Shown: piece by piece, positions 15,001-22,140 of the stretch
Layout of the letters: the number at the start of each line of letters is the position of its first letter
Numbering within the stretch: position 1 is the first letter of the stretch
NCBI RefSeq assembly: GCF_049243985.1
Contig: NC_135369.1
Span: 19,122,533-19,186,532, forward strand
Direction of reading: 5' to 3'
Origin: Paroedura picta
Taxonomy: Eukaryota; Chordata; Lepidosauria; Squamata; Gekkonidae
DNA: 64,000 bases
Program-made: the position numbers and the translations under genes
The notes under the pieces: model-generated
Database searches by the model: none
The model's input: the letters and a program-made list of their open reading frames with translations, nothing else
Told to the model about the DNA's origin: nothing

Positions 15001-15172
15001 GGGTTCTTATGAGGTAACGGGAAGTGATGATGAGGGGAAGATGCAGGGTAGTGGGGCCTCGCTAGCATCCAAGAAGTCTCGTCTGTCTTCCTCTTCGAGC
15101 AACGACAGCGGGACAAAAGCCGGTTTTCGAATGCCGTCGTTAGAGTTGACTGTGGCAAAGAAGAAAGAATAA
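2..15172 (+). CDS. AHNAK: AHNAK (desmoyokin), 3' part of the giant exon, partial at the 5' end
   Basis: The frame is open from base 2 to a TAA at 15170-15172, 5056 codons without a stop; the true start lies left of the window. Human AHNAK is about 5,890 residues, so the PDZ-containing N-terminus and early repeats are missing here. The protein is a very large scaffold under the plasma membrane that binds annexin A2/S100A10, actin and calcium-channel beta subunits (family knowledge). Seen here: tens of copies of a ~128-residue unit with motifs such as KFKMPEMHIKAPKISMPD, DIDIKGPKLDID and KMPKFGMPGFK, up to about 12.8 kb. A less regular region follows to 14.4 kb, then a Ser-rich basic tail (KTKKSRHRSSSFSDEHSS). 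The C-terminus (YEVTGSDDEGK, SLASKKSRLSSSSSNDSG, ending KKKE) matches AHNAK rather than AHNAK2. Very few cysteines are present. No frameshift is visible. Confidence 0.97.
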   Translation, partial: EAPQLDVTAPSVTLKGPEGSLKGPTCTVGGIGIKQPQVDMGLKGPELKGGVKVSSPTLAGPKVDIKGPKVDLGAPDTGLEVGGGNLKIPHMKLPKFSASGPTVDVTVPKGGIDISGPKMDIQSPDVSIEAHVKGSKFGRPEIGGQLPRISMADVDLRGARVKGAMDISAPKFEGDLKGPGVKGPKLDVEVPDANFEGNIKGPKVSMPSLKTSPVKIAVPDVDLNVKGAKLTGGADVCVPQIKGDFKGPQVDIKGPKLDIDAPGIGIKGPGGELKGPHIKMPEMHVKTPQISIPDIDLNLKGSKIKGDMSIPKVEGELKGTGVDIKGPQLDIGRPDVELHGPELKMPKMKLPKFGVPSLKGDAPTVDVTLPKGTIDVSDPGIKIEAPSLDIKGPRGQLKGPHVKMPEMHVKTPQISVPDIDLNMKGPKIKGDIDVSIPKVEGELKGPAVNIQGPKVDVSAPDVELHGPEFKMPKLKMPKFGMPGFKADVPNVDVSLPKGDIEISGPKMSFEGPEGKIKSPEFKMPALNIQASEISVPDVDLNVKGPKVKGGVDVSVPKVKGDFKGPQVDIKGPKLDIDAPGIGIKGPGGELKGPHIKMPEMHVKTPQISIPDIDLNLKGSKIKGDMSIPKMEGELKGPGIDIKGPQLDIGRPDVELHGPELKMPKMKLPKFGVPSLKGDAPTVDITLPKGTIGVSDPGIKIEAPSLDIKGPRGQLKGPHVKMPEMHVKTPQISVPDIDLNMKGPKIKGDIDVSIPKVEGELKGPAVNIQGPKVNVSAPDVGLHGPEFKMPKLKMPKFGMPGFKAEVPNVDVSLPKGGIEISGPKVDIDAPSLDIEGPEGKIKGPKFKMPEMNFKTPKISMPDIDLNLKGPKVKGDLDVSVPKVEGELKGPGLDIKGPTIDVDMPDVDLQGPEGKLKMPKLKMPKFGMPGFKGEVPSVDVSLPKGNIEVSGPRVDIEGPDLDIEGPEGNIKGPRFKMPEMHIKAPKISMPDVDLNLKGPKLKGDIDVSVPKLEGDIKGPEMDIKGPKMDISVPDVDLHGPEGKLKMPKFKMPKFGMPGFKAEGPEVDVNLPKADVDISAPTLGIEAPGLDIEGPEGKIKGPKFKMPEMHFKTPKISMPDIDLNLKGPKLKGGVDVPVPRLEGELKGPALDIKGPTVDISGPDADLQSGGKLKMPKLKMPHFSMSGPNLEGPDIDVSLPKGEVDITGPKIDVQAPEFDIEGPEGKLKGSKFKMPKLNIKAPKVSMPDVDLNLKAPGRSGGMDITVPNIEGNLKGPQMDIKGPKLDIEAPDLDLQGPEGKLKGPKFKMPEMHIKAPKISMPDIDLNLKGPKFKGDAEISAPKLEGDFQGPEIDIKAPKLDIDTPDVELHGPEGKLKMPKLKMPKFGIPGFRGEAPDVDVSLPKADVDISGPNIDIEGPHLDIEGPEGKLKGPRFKMPEMHFKAPKLSMPDVDWNLKGPKFKGDYDVSTPKLEGEWKGPDIDIKGPKLDAGVPEIDIEGPEGKWKSPKFKMPEMNIKAPKISMPDVDFNLKGPKLKGDLDVTAPKLEGDLKGPEIDIKGPKLDIDTPDMDLHGPEGKLKMPKFKMPKFGMPGFKAEGPDVDVSLPKADLDVSVPKVDIEAPGVNIEGPEGKVKGPKFKMPDMHFKAPKLSMPDVDLNLKGPKFKGDLDVSAPKLEGDLKGPDFDIKGPKLDIDAPDVEIGGPEGKWKTPKFKMPEMHIKAPKISMPDFDLNLKGPKVKGDVDVSVPKLEGDLKGPDVDIKGPNLDIDAPDVNIEGPEGKWKGPKFKMPEMHIKAPKISMPDIDLSLRGPKVKGDMDLSTPNLEGELKAPEVEIKGPKVDVDLPDVDLEGPEGKLKGPKFKMPDMHFKTPKISMPDFDLGFKGPKLKGDVDVSLPKLEGDLKGPEVDIKGPKVDVDLPDVDIEGPEGKLKGPKFKMPEMHFNVPKISMPDIDLNWRGPKVKGDVDVSVPKLEGDLKGPDVDIKGPKLDVDVPDVEIEGPEGKWKSPKFKMPEMHIKAPKLSMPDFDLNLKGPKLKGDADVSLPKLEGELKGPDVDITGPKLDIDMPDVSLEGPEGKVKGPKFKMPEMHIKAPKISMPDIKAPKLSMPDVDLNLKGPKLKGDVDVSIPKLEGDLKGPEVDIKGPKLDIDVPDVEIGGPEGKWKTPKFKMPEMHIKAPKISMPDFDLNLKGPKLKGDVDVPKLEGDLKGPEVEIKGPKLDIDVPSMNIEGPEGKVKGPKFKMPEMNIKAPKISMPDIDLNLKGPKFKGDVEVSLPKVEGPDIDLKGPKFDIDAPDLELHGPEGKLKMPKFKMPKFGMPSFKAEGPEVDVNLPKGDIDFAVPKVDIEGPDLDIEGPEGRVKGPKFKMPEMHIKAPKISMPDFDLNLKGPKLKGDMDVSVPKLEGDLKGPDIDIKGPKLDIDAPDVDLHGPEGKLKMPKFKMPKFGMPGFKGEGPEVEINLPKGDIDISAPKVDIEGPDLDIEGPEGKIKGPKFKMPDMHIKAPKISMPDVDFNLKGPKLKGDVDVSLPKVEGELTGPDIDIKGPKLDIEAPDVDLHGPEGKLKMPKFKMPKFGMPGFKGEGPEVDINLPKGDIDISAPKVDIEGPDLDIEGPEGKIKGPKFKMPDMHIKAPKISMPDVDFNLKGPKLKGDVDVSLPKVEGELTGPDIDIKGPKLDIEAPDVDLHGPEGKLKMPKFKMPKFSMPGFKGEGPSVDVSLPKGELDVSGPKLDIETPDLEIEGPDAKIKGPKFKKPEMHFNVPKISMPDIDLNLKGPRLKGELEGDIKGPNIEVKGPDIDLEAPKVEIEGKQKKSRFRLPKFSFSSSKGQTPEVDVKLKKPDVDISGPKVDVQAPDVDIHGKAKGPKFKMPSLNISSPKVSMPDVELNLKGPKLKGDLDVSVPSLEGDLKAPDLDIKGPKLDIDAPDIDLQGPEGKLKMPKFRMPKFGMSGFKAEGPEVDVNLPKADIDVSGPKLDIETPDLDIEGPEGKIKGPKFKMPEMHFNVPKISMPDIDLNLKGPKLKGDIDVSAPKLEGDLKGPDVDIKGPKLDVDLPDVDIEGPEGKLKGPKFKMPDMHFKAPKISMPDFDLNLKGPKVKGDVDVSVPKLEGDFKGPEVDITGPKMDIPDVDIEGPDAKLKGPKFKMPDMHFKTPKISMPDFDLNLKGPKVKGDVDVSMPKLEGDLKGPDVDIKGPKLDVDMPDVDIEGPEGKWKGPKFKMPEMNIKAPKISMPDVDFNLKGPKLKGDLDVSAPKLEGDLKGPEIDIKGPKLDIDAPDVDLHGPEGKLKMPKFKMPKFGMPSFKAEGPDVDVSLPKADLDVSVPKVDIDAPSLDIEGPEGKVKGPKFKMPDMHFKTPKISMPDFDLNLKGPKMKGDVDMSVPTLEGDLKGPDVDIKGPKLDIDAPDVEFEGPEGKWKGPKFKMPEMNIKAPKISMPDVDFNLKGPKLKGDLDVSAPKLEGDFKGPEIDIKGPKLDIDAPDVDLHGPEGKLKMPKFKMPKFGMPSFKAEGPDVDISLPKADLDVSVPKVDIEAPCLDIEGPEGKVKGPKFKMPDMHFKTPKISMPDFDLNLKGPKMKGDVDVSMPKLEGDLKGPDVDIKGPKMDVDMPDVDIEGPEGKWKSPKFKMPEMNIKAPKISMPDVDFNLKGPKLKGDLDVSAPKLEGDLKGPEIDIKGPKLDIDAPDVDLHGPEGKLKMPKFKMPKFGMPSFKAEGPDVDVSLPKADLDVSVPKVDIDAPSLDIEGPEGKVKGPKFKMPDMHFKTPKISMPDFDLNLKGPKMKGDVDMSVPTLEGDLKGPDVDIKGPKLDIDAPDVEFEGPEGKWKGPKFKMPDMHFKAPKISMPDMNLNLKGPKVKGDVDVSVPKIEGDLKGPEIDIKGPQIGAPDIDIEGPDGKLKGPKFKMPEMNIKAPKISMPDVDFNLKGPKLKGDMDLDVSLPKMEGDLKGPSVDIKGPKLDVDVPDIELECPEGKLKGPKFKMPEMHFKTPKISMPDFDLNLKGPKVKGDVDMSVPKVEGGLEGPDVNIKGPKLDIDTPDLDFKGPEGKLKGPKLKMPGMHIKAPQISMPDVDLNLKGPQIKGDLNVSGPKLEGDLKGPDIDIKGPKLDIDVPDVDIHGPDGKVKFPKMKLPKFGMPGFKGEGPDVDVNLPKGEFEVSGPKVNLEGPSLDIEGPEGQLKGPKLKMPEMHFKTPKISMPEIDLNLKGHKMKGDVDVNVKGPGIDIKGPGIEAKGPEIDLECPDANIEGPEGNVKLPKFKMPKFGFGAKSPKADLKSPTGDISLPEGELNVESPDINISGKGKKSKFKMPKIHMSGPKIKGKKAGLDMSGEMSGGVKAPDLEGSLSSPDSSLKGDVNIKLPKEKKPMFGFLSFPDVEFDIKSPMFKADASLPKAEGEIRVPGMDVTSPGLDITVPSTDLPEVNVGGPDLSLKKPTFKLSGGNVDLAGPKLEGDFRVPTIDANVSAPDISLKGPSVNLPSVDISAPTLSAPDFDINLKGPKLKGDVELPKGELQGPEAKLKFPKFGLPKIGKPGVKLGGPEVDLQGQMPSASIDVSAPNIKGDVNVPAVDVNLKGPKLGGDLGLFGDIKGPTIGIGMPDADIGGFEGKLKMPKSQGLDVSLNAPGLDVKGPSVKMTSGGGISAPDFDVNLKGPKIKGDLGISGDIKSPKVAVDVPNVNLEGSGGGIKLPSLKLPQFGISSSHGEGSNLDMNIAGPQIKGPEVGFKGPTISAPAVSTPDMDLNLKGPSFKGNVNIAGDMKGPKIDVPGVKISGMDLDAGVPDVSLRGPSLNVSAPKVSGPDLDINLKGPKVKGDLDIGMKGAGGFQFSGPKVGGDLKGPQLEIKGPSVGVNVPQGRLESPSGKVSFPKMKIPKFVVTGQELTGREVGVDVDFPQAPEASLHAGTVNVELEEPDIKLKKSKIKMPKFAFSKSKVKGSVGSPEVSASVSGGEGELKASLGSLEGDLEVGEATASPKGKFSFFKTKKSRHRSSSFSDEHSSHSTPTGTLEHEGKHAKLKFGTFGGIGSKSKGSYEVTGSDDEGKMQGSGASLASKKSRLSSSSSNDSGTKAGFRMPSLELTVAKKKE
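14501..14560 (+). other. S100A10/annexin A2-binding peptide within AHNAK
   Basis: In-frame segment containing FPKMKIPKF flanked by GKVS and a GQEL tail. It aligns with the human AHNAK C-terminal peptide (about residues 5654-5673) known from structural work to bind the S100A10-annexin A2 heterotetramer. The core FPKMKIPKF is unchanged; a few flanking residues differ (VVTGQ here, TFSGR in human as I recall it). This supports retention of the membrane-repair scaffold role. Confidence 0.8.
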
Positions 15173-16440
15173 AATGATGGGGAAATCTCATGTACATAGT
15201 GTCTGTGTATATATATCTCTTTCCTTTCTGTGTGTATATAAATTTTACTCGCTTGAAATACTCAGCAATAAAATAGGTGATGCCCAGTGAAATGGTAGGC
15301 CTTAACTGAAAAACGACTACTGTTTTACTGTGATCAGGGAGGTGTCCACCCATGTTTCCATCTTTCATAGATATGGATAGATATCTAACAGAAACTGGTA
15401 CAGCTGCTCTTTTGGTTAAGTCCTTAGCAGGGTTATGGCAGTTGACAGGCCAACCAAGTTCTGAGAATGCACTACTCCACTTTCCCACAATGCACTGCGG
15501 CCACAAGTGATGAAAATTGTGCCAAATCAGTCAGCAGTAAGACAAAGACTGCTTGGTGAACTAGCTGTATCCATTTAATTAATCAGTATAATTTGTGCCA
15601 AGGCTAATTCTGAATGACTTACCCATTAAAGAGAAAGGGCCAGGATCTTTTATGATATGTAAAGCTGTGCCATGAGGAAGATGGATGTACAGTTCCTCAG
15701 ATGTATTTTGGAAATTTTCTCTTGTGTTCAGGATTAGGGTTTTGCGCTTCGGATGCTGAGAGCTTTACGTTTACTTTAGCAGGCTTTAAAACAAACATAT
15801 ATATTATATATATATAATTTTCATTTTGGTGAATATCTTCAGTGTTGGTCAGCTATGGAAATAGTTCCGTTGAATGACCTTTTTTGGCTTTTATTTGCAG
15901 GGGGCTGAAATTTCTATCATTAAAAAGGATGTATGGAAAGAAAAACACTGTAAAAGTATATAGAAGCAACTGAGATGTGTCAGATTTCCATAATCACAGG
16001 ATTTGCGTTGTCTCAAAAGTTTTTTATTAGCTGGGAAAGGGCAGAAAAAAATACGTATGTAAGACACCCATGGTTTAATTTAATTTAAGTTTTGTTGGGT
16101 TGAAGAATATTTTGCTATGATAAATTAATTGCAAACTAAACTTTTGTACATTATGACATCATCTTAGTTGTCTCCGTATATTTGACCTTCGTTGTATAAT
16201 AAAAACAGAACTTTCTCTTCGTCGTGGTGCAAAGATTCTATCTGCTATGCTAGACCCTTCCACCCTTGCAGGGATTTGTTATCTTTTTGTTAACAAATGT
16301 ATCTTGATTTAAAACACAAACCAAACAAAATACGAAAAGGAAAACTTTCTCAGCACTTTAAGGCAAATTAATTGAGAATGTAATTGAGAAACTGATCTTG
16401 TAAAATGGAAATAAACTGTTCATTAACCTTTGACTTCCTG
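15173..16440 (+). other. AHNAK: AHNAK 3' untranslated region with three poly(A) signals
   Basis: AT-rich, repeat-free sequence follows the stop codon. AATAAA hexamers are seen at 15267-15272, 16198-16203 and 16410-16415. Recognisable interspersed repeats begin just after 16490, so the distal signal is a natural 3' end. Alternative polyadenylation is possible but not shown by sequence alone. Confidence 0.7.
16410..16415 (+). terminator. Distal AHNAK poly(A) signal AATAAA
   Basis: Canonical hexamer in GGAAATAAACTG, followed within 40 bases by T/G-rich sequence (CTGTGGTTTGTC) that could serve as a downstream element. It is the last such hexamer before the repeat-rich DNA. Confidence 0.6.
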
Positions 16441-16494
16441 TGGTTTGTCTTTCCCTAGTTTCCAGAGCTATCTCTTCTTTAAAGCCATAGAACA

Positions 16495-16625
16495 AAGTTT
16501 GACTCCAGTGGCACCTTTAAGAACAACATTTTATTTGGGGTTTACATTGGTATGCACACGAAAGCTTATACCTAGAATAAAGCTTCATTGGTCTTAAAGG
16601 TGCCGCTGGGCCCAAATTTTAGTTC
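16495..16625. repeat. Interspersed repeat, 'gtccagtggcacctttaag' family
   Basis: Contains ACTCCAGTGGCACCTTTAAG and the complementary CTTAAAGGTGCCGCTGG about 100 bases on, around AAAGCTTATACCTAGAATAAAG. The same signature recurs at 26580-26640, 26740-26870, 34560-34690, 38130-38200, 42467-42605, 57838-57925 and 58050-58150. It is a common sauropsid repeat; the parent LINE is not identified. Confidence 0.6.
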
Positions 16626-17047
16626 TTCAGAGCAACACAGCCACCCAGCTGAATCTATGCTTAAAGCAATAGTCATTCCTGGAAGAACCTTAATGGGACC
16701 TCAGTATTCAAAGGCAGTCTGTCTGTGTCAGATGCCAGAGATAAGCAGCCAGGGATGGCCCTCACTTTCACATCCTGCTTAACAATTGGATTCTGGACTA
16801 AAATGGAATCTTGGTCTGGTCCCAAAAAAATTCCTTTATGTTTGAGTCATCCACTTCAGGACACTATGTGAAGGGTGACCGCTCAAGGGAAATACTCAAA
16901 TGGAGAACCAGCATTCCCTGTAGAGTGTAGAGAACATATCCAGTTTGCTGTAAAAACAAATCAAAAACTTATCCAAAGACACAATCTACATAGTTTGTGA
17001 AATTCACTAACAATGTTTCAAGACTTGGACAAGCATTGGCTGTACAT

Positions 17048-17318
17048 CTAAAGGTAAAGGTATCCCCTGTGCAAGCACCGGGTCATGTCTGACCCTTGGG
17101 GTGACGCCCTCCAGCGTTTTCATGGCAGACTCAATACGGGGTGGTTTGCCAGTGCCTTCCCCAGTCATTACTGTTTACCCCCCAGCAAGCTGGGTACTCA
17201 TTTTACCGACCTCGGAAGGATGGAATCTTGAGCCGGCTGCTGGGATTGAACTCCCAGCCTCATGGGCAGAGCTTTCAGACTGCATGTCTGCTGCCTTACC
17301 ACTCTGCGCCACAAGTAG
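17048..17318 (-). repeat. Sauria SINE
   Basis: Read on the minus strand it begins with a tRNA-like head (GTGGCGCAGAGTGGTAAGGC; B-box-like GGGAGTTCAATCCC). It continues with the family-specific body (CCTTCCGAGGTCGGTAAAATGAGTACCCAGC) and ends TGCTTGCACAGGGGATACC. This order matches the squamate Sauria SINE mobilised by BovB LINEs. One body segment (about GGCTGAGTCAACC) is missing relative to the copy at 57057. Just beyond it is a short ACATGTAGGCT-type repetition. Confidence 0.85.
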
Positions 17319-17693
17319 GCTCTACATGTAGGCTGCTCCACAAGAGGCTCTTACATCTACATGTAGGCTGTACATCTACATGGGAACAAAAGGATGACCT
17401 AGCAGAAGTCAGATTCTGTGCTGAGCATAATGACTAGTGACTTAACTCATAATGAAATCTGAGATTCTTGACCATTTGGAGATCCGACCACATGTGTAGC
17501 AGAAAATCAACCAAATCTGATTTGGAAAATTCTTGGAGATTTCAGGACAATGCTCGAGGAGGGCAGAGTCTGGAGATGGGCGGGAACTGCAGAGAAACAT
17601 AATGTGTCCTGCAATGTCACATTCTGTGATGCCACACCCTGGACAAAAGTCAGCACTCATTCCTATGAGGTCATTTCCTCCCACCAAAGTTCA

Positions 17694-17985
17694 GAGAGCC
17701 AGCTTGGTGTAGTAGTGGTTAGGAGCGCGGATTTCTAATCTAGCGATCTGGGTTTGATTCCCCGCTCTTCCCCCACATGCAGCCAGATGGGTGACCTTGG
17801 ACTCGCCACAGCACTGATAAAGCTGTTCTGACCGAGCAGTGATATCAGGGCTCTCTCAGCCTCACCCACCTCACAGGGTGTCTGTTGTGGGGAGAGGAAA
17901 GGGAAGGAGATTGGAAGCCGCTTTGAGATGCCTTTCGGTAGAGAAAAGCGGCATATAAGAACCAACTCTTCCTCCTCCAGTATTC
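17694..17985 (+). repeat. tRNA-derived SINE, L2-like tail (family A)
   Basis: Head GCCAGCTTGGTGTAGTAGTGGTTAGGAGCGCGG with a B box (GGGTTTGATTCC), body with CAGGGCTCTCTCAGCCTCACCCACC, and tail AAGCCGCTTTGAG...AAAAGCGGCATATAAG ending in a TCTTCC tract. The tail resembles L2/CR1 3' ends. It is the first of about a dozen copies in the window. Confidence 0.85.
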
Positions 17986-18392
17986 CACTTCATTCTCACA
18001 TTCGTTAATTTACTCATTTACTTCATTAATGCCCCAGCTTTCTTCCCAATGGTGACCTAAAGCAGCTTAGATCTCACCGCTGTTTTGGCCTCACAACCCT
18101 GTGAGGTAGGTTGGCTGAGTGTGACTATTCCAGGATCACCCAGCAATCTCCTCCTATCAAACCTGGATGTCCCAGATCCATTCTGACACACATCGCAACA
18201 CTGATTAGCAAGATGCATTTAAGCCCCATTCAGAGATCTGACTTCCCATGCCCTGGGGAAGAAGCTAAATAGTAACAGCAACAACCACAAGACAAAATTG
18301 GAAGGGGGGTGTTATTCAAAGACATATGTGCTAAGGGGAAAAAACTACCCATAGGGACAGTGGGGGAGAGGAAGAGTATATATTATGTGCAG

Positions 18393-18530
18393 CATGGGTA
18401 GTCAAACTGCGGCCCTCCAGATGTCCATGGACTACAATTCCCAGGAGCCCCTGCCAGCGAATGCTGGCAGGGGCTCCTGGGAATTGTAGTCCATGGACAT
18501 CTGGAGGGCCGCAGTTTGACTACCCCCGTG
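18393..18530. mobile_element. Palindromic hAT-type MITE, copy 1
   Basis: 138-bp inverted repeat (GGGTAGTCAAACTGCGGCCC arm, centre CCAGCGAATGCTGG, then the complementary arm). The ends are slightly changed and no clear target duplication is seen, so it may be an older copy. Both arms carry ACTACAATTCCCAG. Confidence 0.85.
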
Positions 18531-19265
18531 CTAGCGTCTTCCACAGGACATGAATCAGTGTCTTTGGAGAATAATGCCTACAGGGTGTATTTCAGTTGGA
18601 TATATAACATAACTATAGCCCAGTGGGGTCAGTAGCTGCACACAGCCCCTAGAGCACTGATTCACCCCTTCTAAAATTTAAAAAAGCTTTTTTTTTAATC
18701 ACAGCTTTTCCTGGAAGGCAGTTGCCAATGACAAGCTGCAGAAAGAATCTGAATAACCATAAAAGATACACAAATAATCGGAACATTCCTAAATATCAAA
18801 ACCATCTGCCATGTTTGGGTTGTATCTGCCAGGTTGTTTGTTTCGTAATAAGGAGTTTCATTTGCGCCTTTTATAGTGGTGCCTTGTGGGTGCAAAAAAC
18901 AGAGCGGAAATTAGGAAATTCATGAATCTGTCTTATTCTGAAACACACCCGTGGGCCATCAACTCCTGGGGCCCGTGTGCCCACATCATGTGGACTTTTG
19001 AGGGTGAATAGGTTGTTAGGGAACGCACTTGTTCCGAACAATTTTCTGTAAAATAATATGTAGGTTATTCATAAGCTAGGGAATGCACAGAAGCTGCCTG
19101 GACTTGGCAGGAAGGTTCTAGAAATTTAGTTGGTTATGAAGAAATTGCTAGTTTTCCAAGAACCTGTTTAGAAATGGGGAGAGTTCTGTAGTGACAAGGA
19201 TTGCCAACCTCCAGGTAGCAGCTGGAAATCCCCCCCCCCCCCAATTACAACTGATCTCCAGGCAA

Positions 19266-19545
19266 CAGTTTAATGTAGTAGTTAGGAGTGCGGACTTCTA
19301 ATCTGGCATGCCAGGTTCGATTCTGCACTCCCCCACATGCAACCAGCTGGGCGACCTTGGGCTCACCATGGCACTGATATTCTTTTTCTGACCGAGCAGG
19401 AATATCAGGGCTCTCTCAGCCTCACCTCCCTCACAGGGTGCCTGTTCTGGAAAGAGGAAAGGGAAAGCGACTGTAAGCTGCTTTGAGCCTCCTTTGGGTA
19501 GAGAAAAGCGGCATATAAGAATCAACTCTTCTACTTCTTCATCTT
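19266..19545 (+). repeat. tRNA-derived SINE family A
   Basis: Same structure as the copy at 17694: head with GTAGTTAGGAGTGCGGAC, B box GGTTCGATTC, tail AAAGCGGCATATAAG. A poly-C tract and a fragment of another common squamate repeat (TTGCCAACCTCCAGG) lie at 19198-19262. Confidence 0.85.
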
Positions 19546-19797
19546 GAGCCCCTTTAGAAGGTGCACTCTCCCTATTAAAAACCGAGACACAAAAGGAATA
19601 AGCTTCTATAACTCGCCGTCGTTTTTTGGCACCTTATCCAAGGTATGAGCTTTTATGTGCAGGCACAATTCTTCAGGTACAATTGTTCTGCTGCTTCAGA
19701 CCGACCCGGCTACCGGCCTGAATCTATCTGCATAATCTGTAATTAAGAACACAAGTCTGCACAACTACAGATCAAAGTTTCCAGCTCCTTATTCTGC

Positions 19798-20040
19798 CTG
19801 GATAGTCCAGGCAAGCCCGATCCCGTCAGATATCAGAAGCTAAGCAGGGGTCATCCCTGGCCAGCACTTGGAAGGGTGACCTCTGAGGAAGACCAGGGTC
19901 TGCATGTGGGACAGGCAACCGCAAACCACCTGAATGACTCTTGCCTGGCAGTCAGACAACCTTAGGATCTCTTGGCTATATATTGCACATGCGTCATGGT
20001 AAGGTTTGACCAAGCTTTCCCTGTTCTCTGTGTTAAATAA
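19798..20040 (+). repeat. 5S rRNA-derived SINE (SINE3-like), copy 1
   Basis: Contains AAGCCCGATCCCGTCAGATA, AGAAGCTAAGCAGGGGTCAT and CAGCACTTGGAAGGGTGACC, which follow the internal promoter and arms of 5S rRNA (GCCCGATCTCGTCTGATCTC, GAAGCTAAGCAGGG, CTTGGATGGGAGACC). It then continues into a non-5S body (GGCAACCGCAAACCACC), so it is a SINE and not a 5S gene. Confidence 0.75.
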
Positions 20041-20123
20041 AATAGTTTGTTTTGCTTGACATTATCAAGGAGGGATCCTGCACCTTCTCTTGATGTTTCA
20101 GGGCTGAGTTCAATTTATGTATT

Positions 20124-20205
20124 TATTTATTTATGTATTATATTTATATACTGCCCTCCCCTGAGGCTCAGGGCGGTTCACATGGAACTGGAATAAAAAC
20201 AGTAC
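20124..20205. repeat. CR1/L2-type LINE 3' tail
   Basis: ATTTATATACTGCCCTCCCC then GCTCAGGGCGGTTCACAT. Close matches occur at 27778-27850 and 37045-37100, weaker ones at 22150-22210, 23500-23560, 52350-52400, 59075-59130 and 62870-62940. Only the extreme 3' end is present. Confidence 0.6.
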
Positions 20206-20577
20206 GGATAATGTCGAATGTCAAATTATCTTTCAGTGACAGGGTAGCACAGCCAGCCTTCCTAATCTCAGGAAAGAAACCACCTCACGTGAGTGACTCC
20301 AGCTGAGAGGGAACACAAGTTTTGGAGGGAAAATTTGCCTCAGTGCGGGGGAAGGGTGAAGAGGGTTGTCACAATACTCCATGGCATCATCCCCCACTGA
20401 GGTCCCGCCCATCCCTAAGCCCCACCCTCCTCAGGCTCCGCCCCCAAACTGACAGCTATTTTGCAACTTAAAGCTGGCCACCCTAGTAGTGGCCAATGAG
20501 GTGGAAATGCGTGTGTAGTTTTGAACAGAAAACAGAGCTGGCTTAAATAAACCGTCCCCTTTAACAGCTGATTAAGC

Positions 20578-20713
20578 CAGGGGTAGTCAAACTGCGGCCC
20601 TCCAGATGTCCATGGACTACAATTCCCAGAAGCCCCTGCCAGCAAATGTTGGCAGGGGCTTCTGGGAATTGTAGTCCATGGACATCTGGAGGGCCGCAGT
20701 TTGACTACCCCTG
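20578..20713. mobile_element. Palindromic hAT-type MITE, copy 2, exact 8-bp TSD
   Basis: 136-bp palindrome with ends CAGGGGTAGTC/GACTACCCCTG, flanked by GATTAAGC on both sides (20570-20577 and 20714-20721). The 8-bp duplication and CAGGGG ends indicate a hAT-type transposase in trans. No coding capacity. Confidence 0.92.
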
Positions 20714-20799
20714 GATTAAGCTGTGCAAGACATTTGAGAAAGGAGACCCACCCAGACATTGACATTCAAGGGCCAGGAGCAGAAGTGAAGATGGACAAC

Positions 20800-20941
20800 C
20801 AGGGGTAGTCAAACTGCGGCCCTCCAGATGTCCATGGACTACAATTCCCAGGAGCCCCTGCCAGCATTCGCGAATGCTGGCAGGGTCTCCTGGGAATTGT
20901 AGTCCATGGACATCTGGAGGGCCGCAGTTTGACTACCCCTG
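20800..20941. mobile_element. Palindromic hAT-type MITE, copy 3
   Basis: 142-bp copy only 86 bp from copy 2, slightly longer at the centre (CCAGCATTCGCGAATGCTGG). Flanks do not show a clear 8-bp duplication. Confidence 0.88.
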
Positions 20942-20989
20942 AATAGGCTGTGCTGGAAGGAAAGACGGGCGTATTCCACCACTGGCCAC

Positions 20990-21345
20990 AGGAGGGCTCC
21001 TCCTTCTTCTTTGTGAGTCAGAATACAAAACCATGGTAATAGGAAGTGAATAGACAGATGGTGGGTGGGCCGGCAGGAAGGGGTGTGCCAGTGTTTGTCT
21101 CTTGTGGCCCTTCCTTGCATACCCAGGGAACCGCTGATCACCACTGTGGGACGGTAGGTGAATTCCCTCGAGGCCACGCTAGAGTCTGGAGATTTTTGGT
21201 GGTGGTGATCACTTGGACATGAAATTGGGTCACTGTGTGTGAGCTAGTTAGGTAGGTAGCTGTGAGTGTCCTGTATTGTGCAGGGGGCTGGACTAGATGA
21301 CCCTGGAGGTCCCTTCCAACTCTATGATTCTATGAAAGCTGTGAT
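20990..21345 (+). repeat. CR1 LINE 3' end
   Basis: Ends with GGGGGCTGGACTAGATGACC, CTGGAGGTCCCTTCCAACTC and TATGATTCTATGA, the typical CR1 3' terminus with ATTCTATG-type octamers. The preceding 250 bases match the 3' UTR of the copy at 40430. Confidence 0.8.
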
Positions 21346-22140
21346 TCTAAGTGAATCCCCTTTGAAGCAAAAGTGGGCCACAGAGATGTCCAAGCAACTG
21401 AAGCTCTGTGGACTTCTCCTCCCCCACCTCCTCTTTATAAAATTTAAAAAGCAGGGTGTATGAACCTGACACAGAATTTCTTTACAGGTTCTCGACAGAG
21501 AGTCTGGGATTTCAATTAAGCAATTCTAGTCTTTCCAAACGTACTTTTAGCGTGCACCGCAGCACCTGCTGCAAACAGCTATCACTTTGGCCATCGGGAT
21601 CTCTGACTTTTCCCTGTTCTCCTGTTTCCAATTTTTCTTCTGTGTTCCAGAACAGGTTTTGTCCCTCTAACACCTGCCGCAACCATTTTCTTCAATTTGT
21701 CCCACATGCTGTTTTTTAGGACACTTGAGTCAGTTTGTATACTTCAGAGCAATGTTAATCTTCCAATTTCTGGTCCTTTCAGAAAGGCTGCAGCCTCTTT
21801 ATTTTTCGAAGCTGACCCTGGAAATATAGCAGCCCCCCACCCCACCACCCACAAGGACACCAGTGTCCAGTTGTCTGAATGCAACTGCATAGCTTGTATT
21901 CTATTAAAGATGCACGATTTGTCAAAAAAGAAAGATAGATGCAATCAATTTATTAACCTGCTTGCCTCAGTTCTTGCCAGGTAAAGGAAGCAAGGGAAGT
22001 GAGCCTTTTGCACAAAAATGTGTTTGCAAAGGTCACTCAGGTGCAAGGGATGTTACCTGTGTGAACACCCTTGTTCTGGATGAAATGTGTGACCACTTAA
22101 GTGGAGTTCAGAGACAAGCAATGGGACACAAATCCAACAA
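21346..22140. other. Unassigned spacer
   Basis: No exon with splice sites, RNA gene or well-defined repeat is recognised. Small open frames here have no family features. Confidence 0.5.

Noticed and set aside
17240-17318. Genuine tRNA gene from the B-box-like sequence
   Set aside because: It is the head of a Sauria SINE; acceptor-stem pairing is not maintained. The same holds for the family A heads.
19798-19985. 5S rRNA gene
   Set aside because: Diverged in the internal promoter and continues into a SINE body; no T-run terminator at the expected end.
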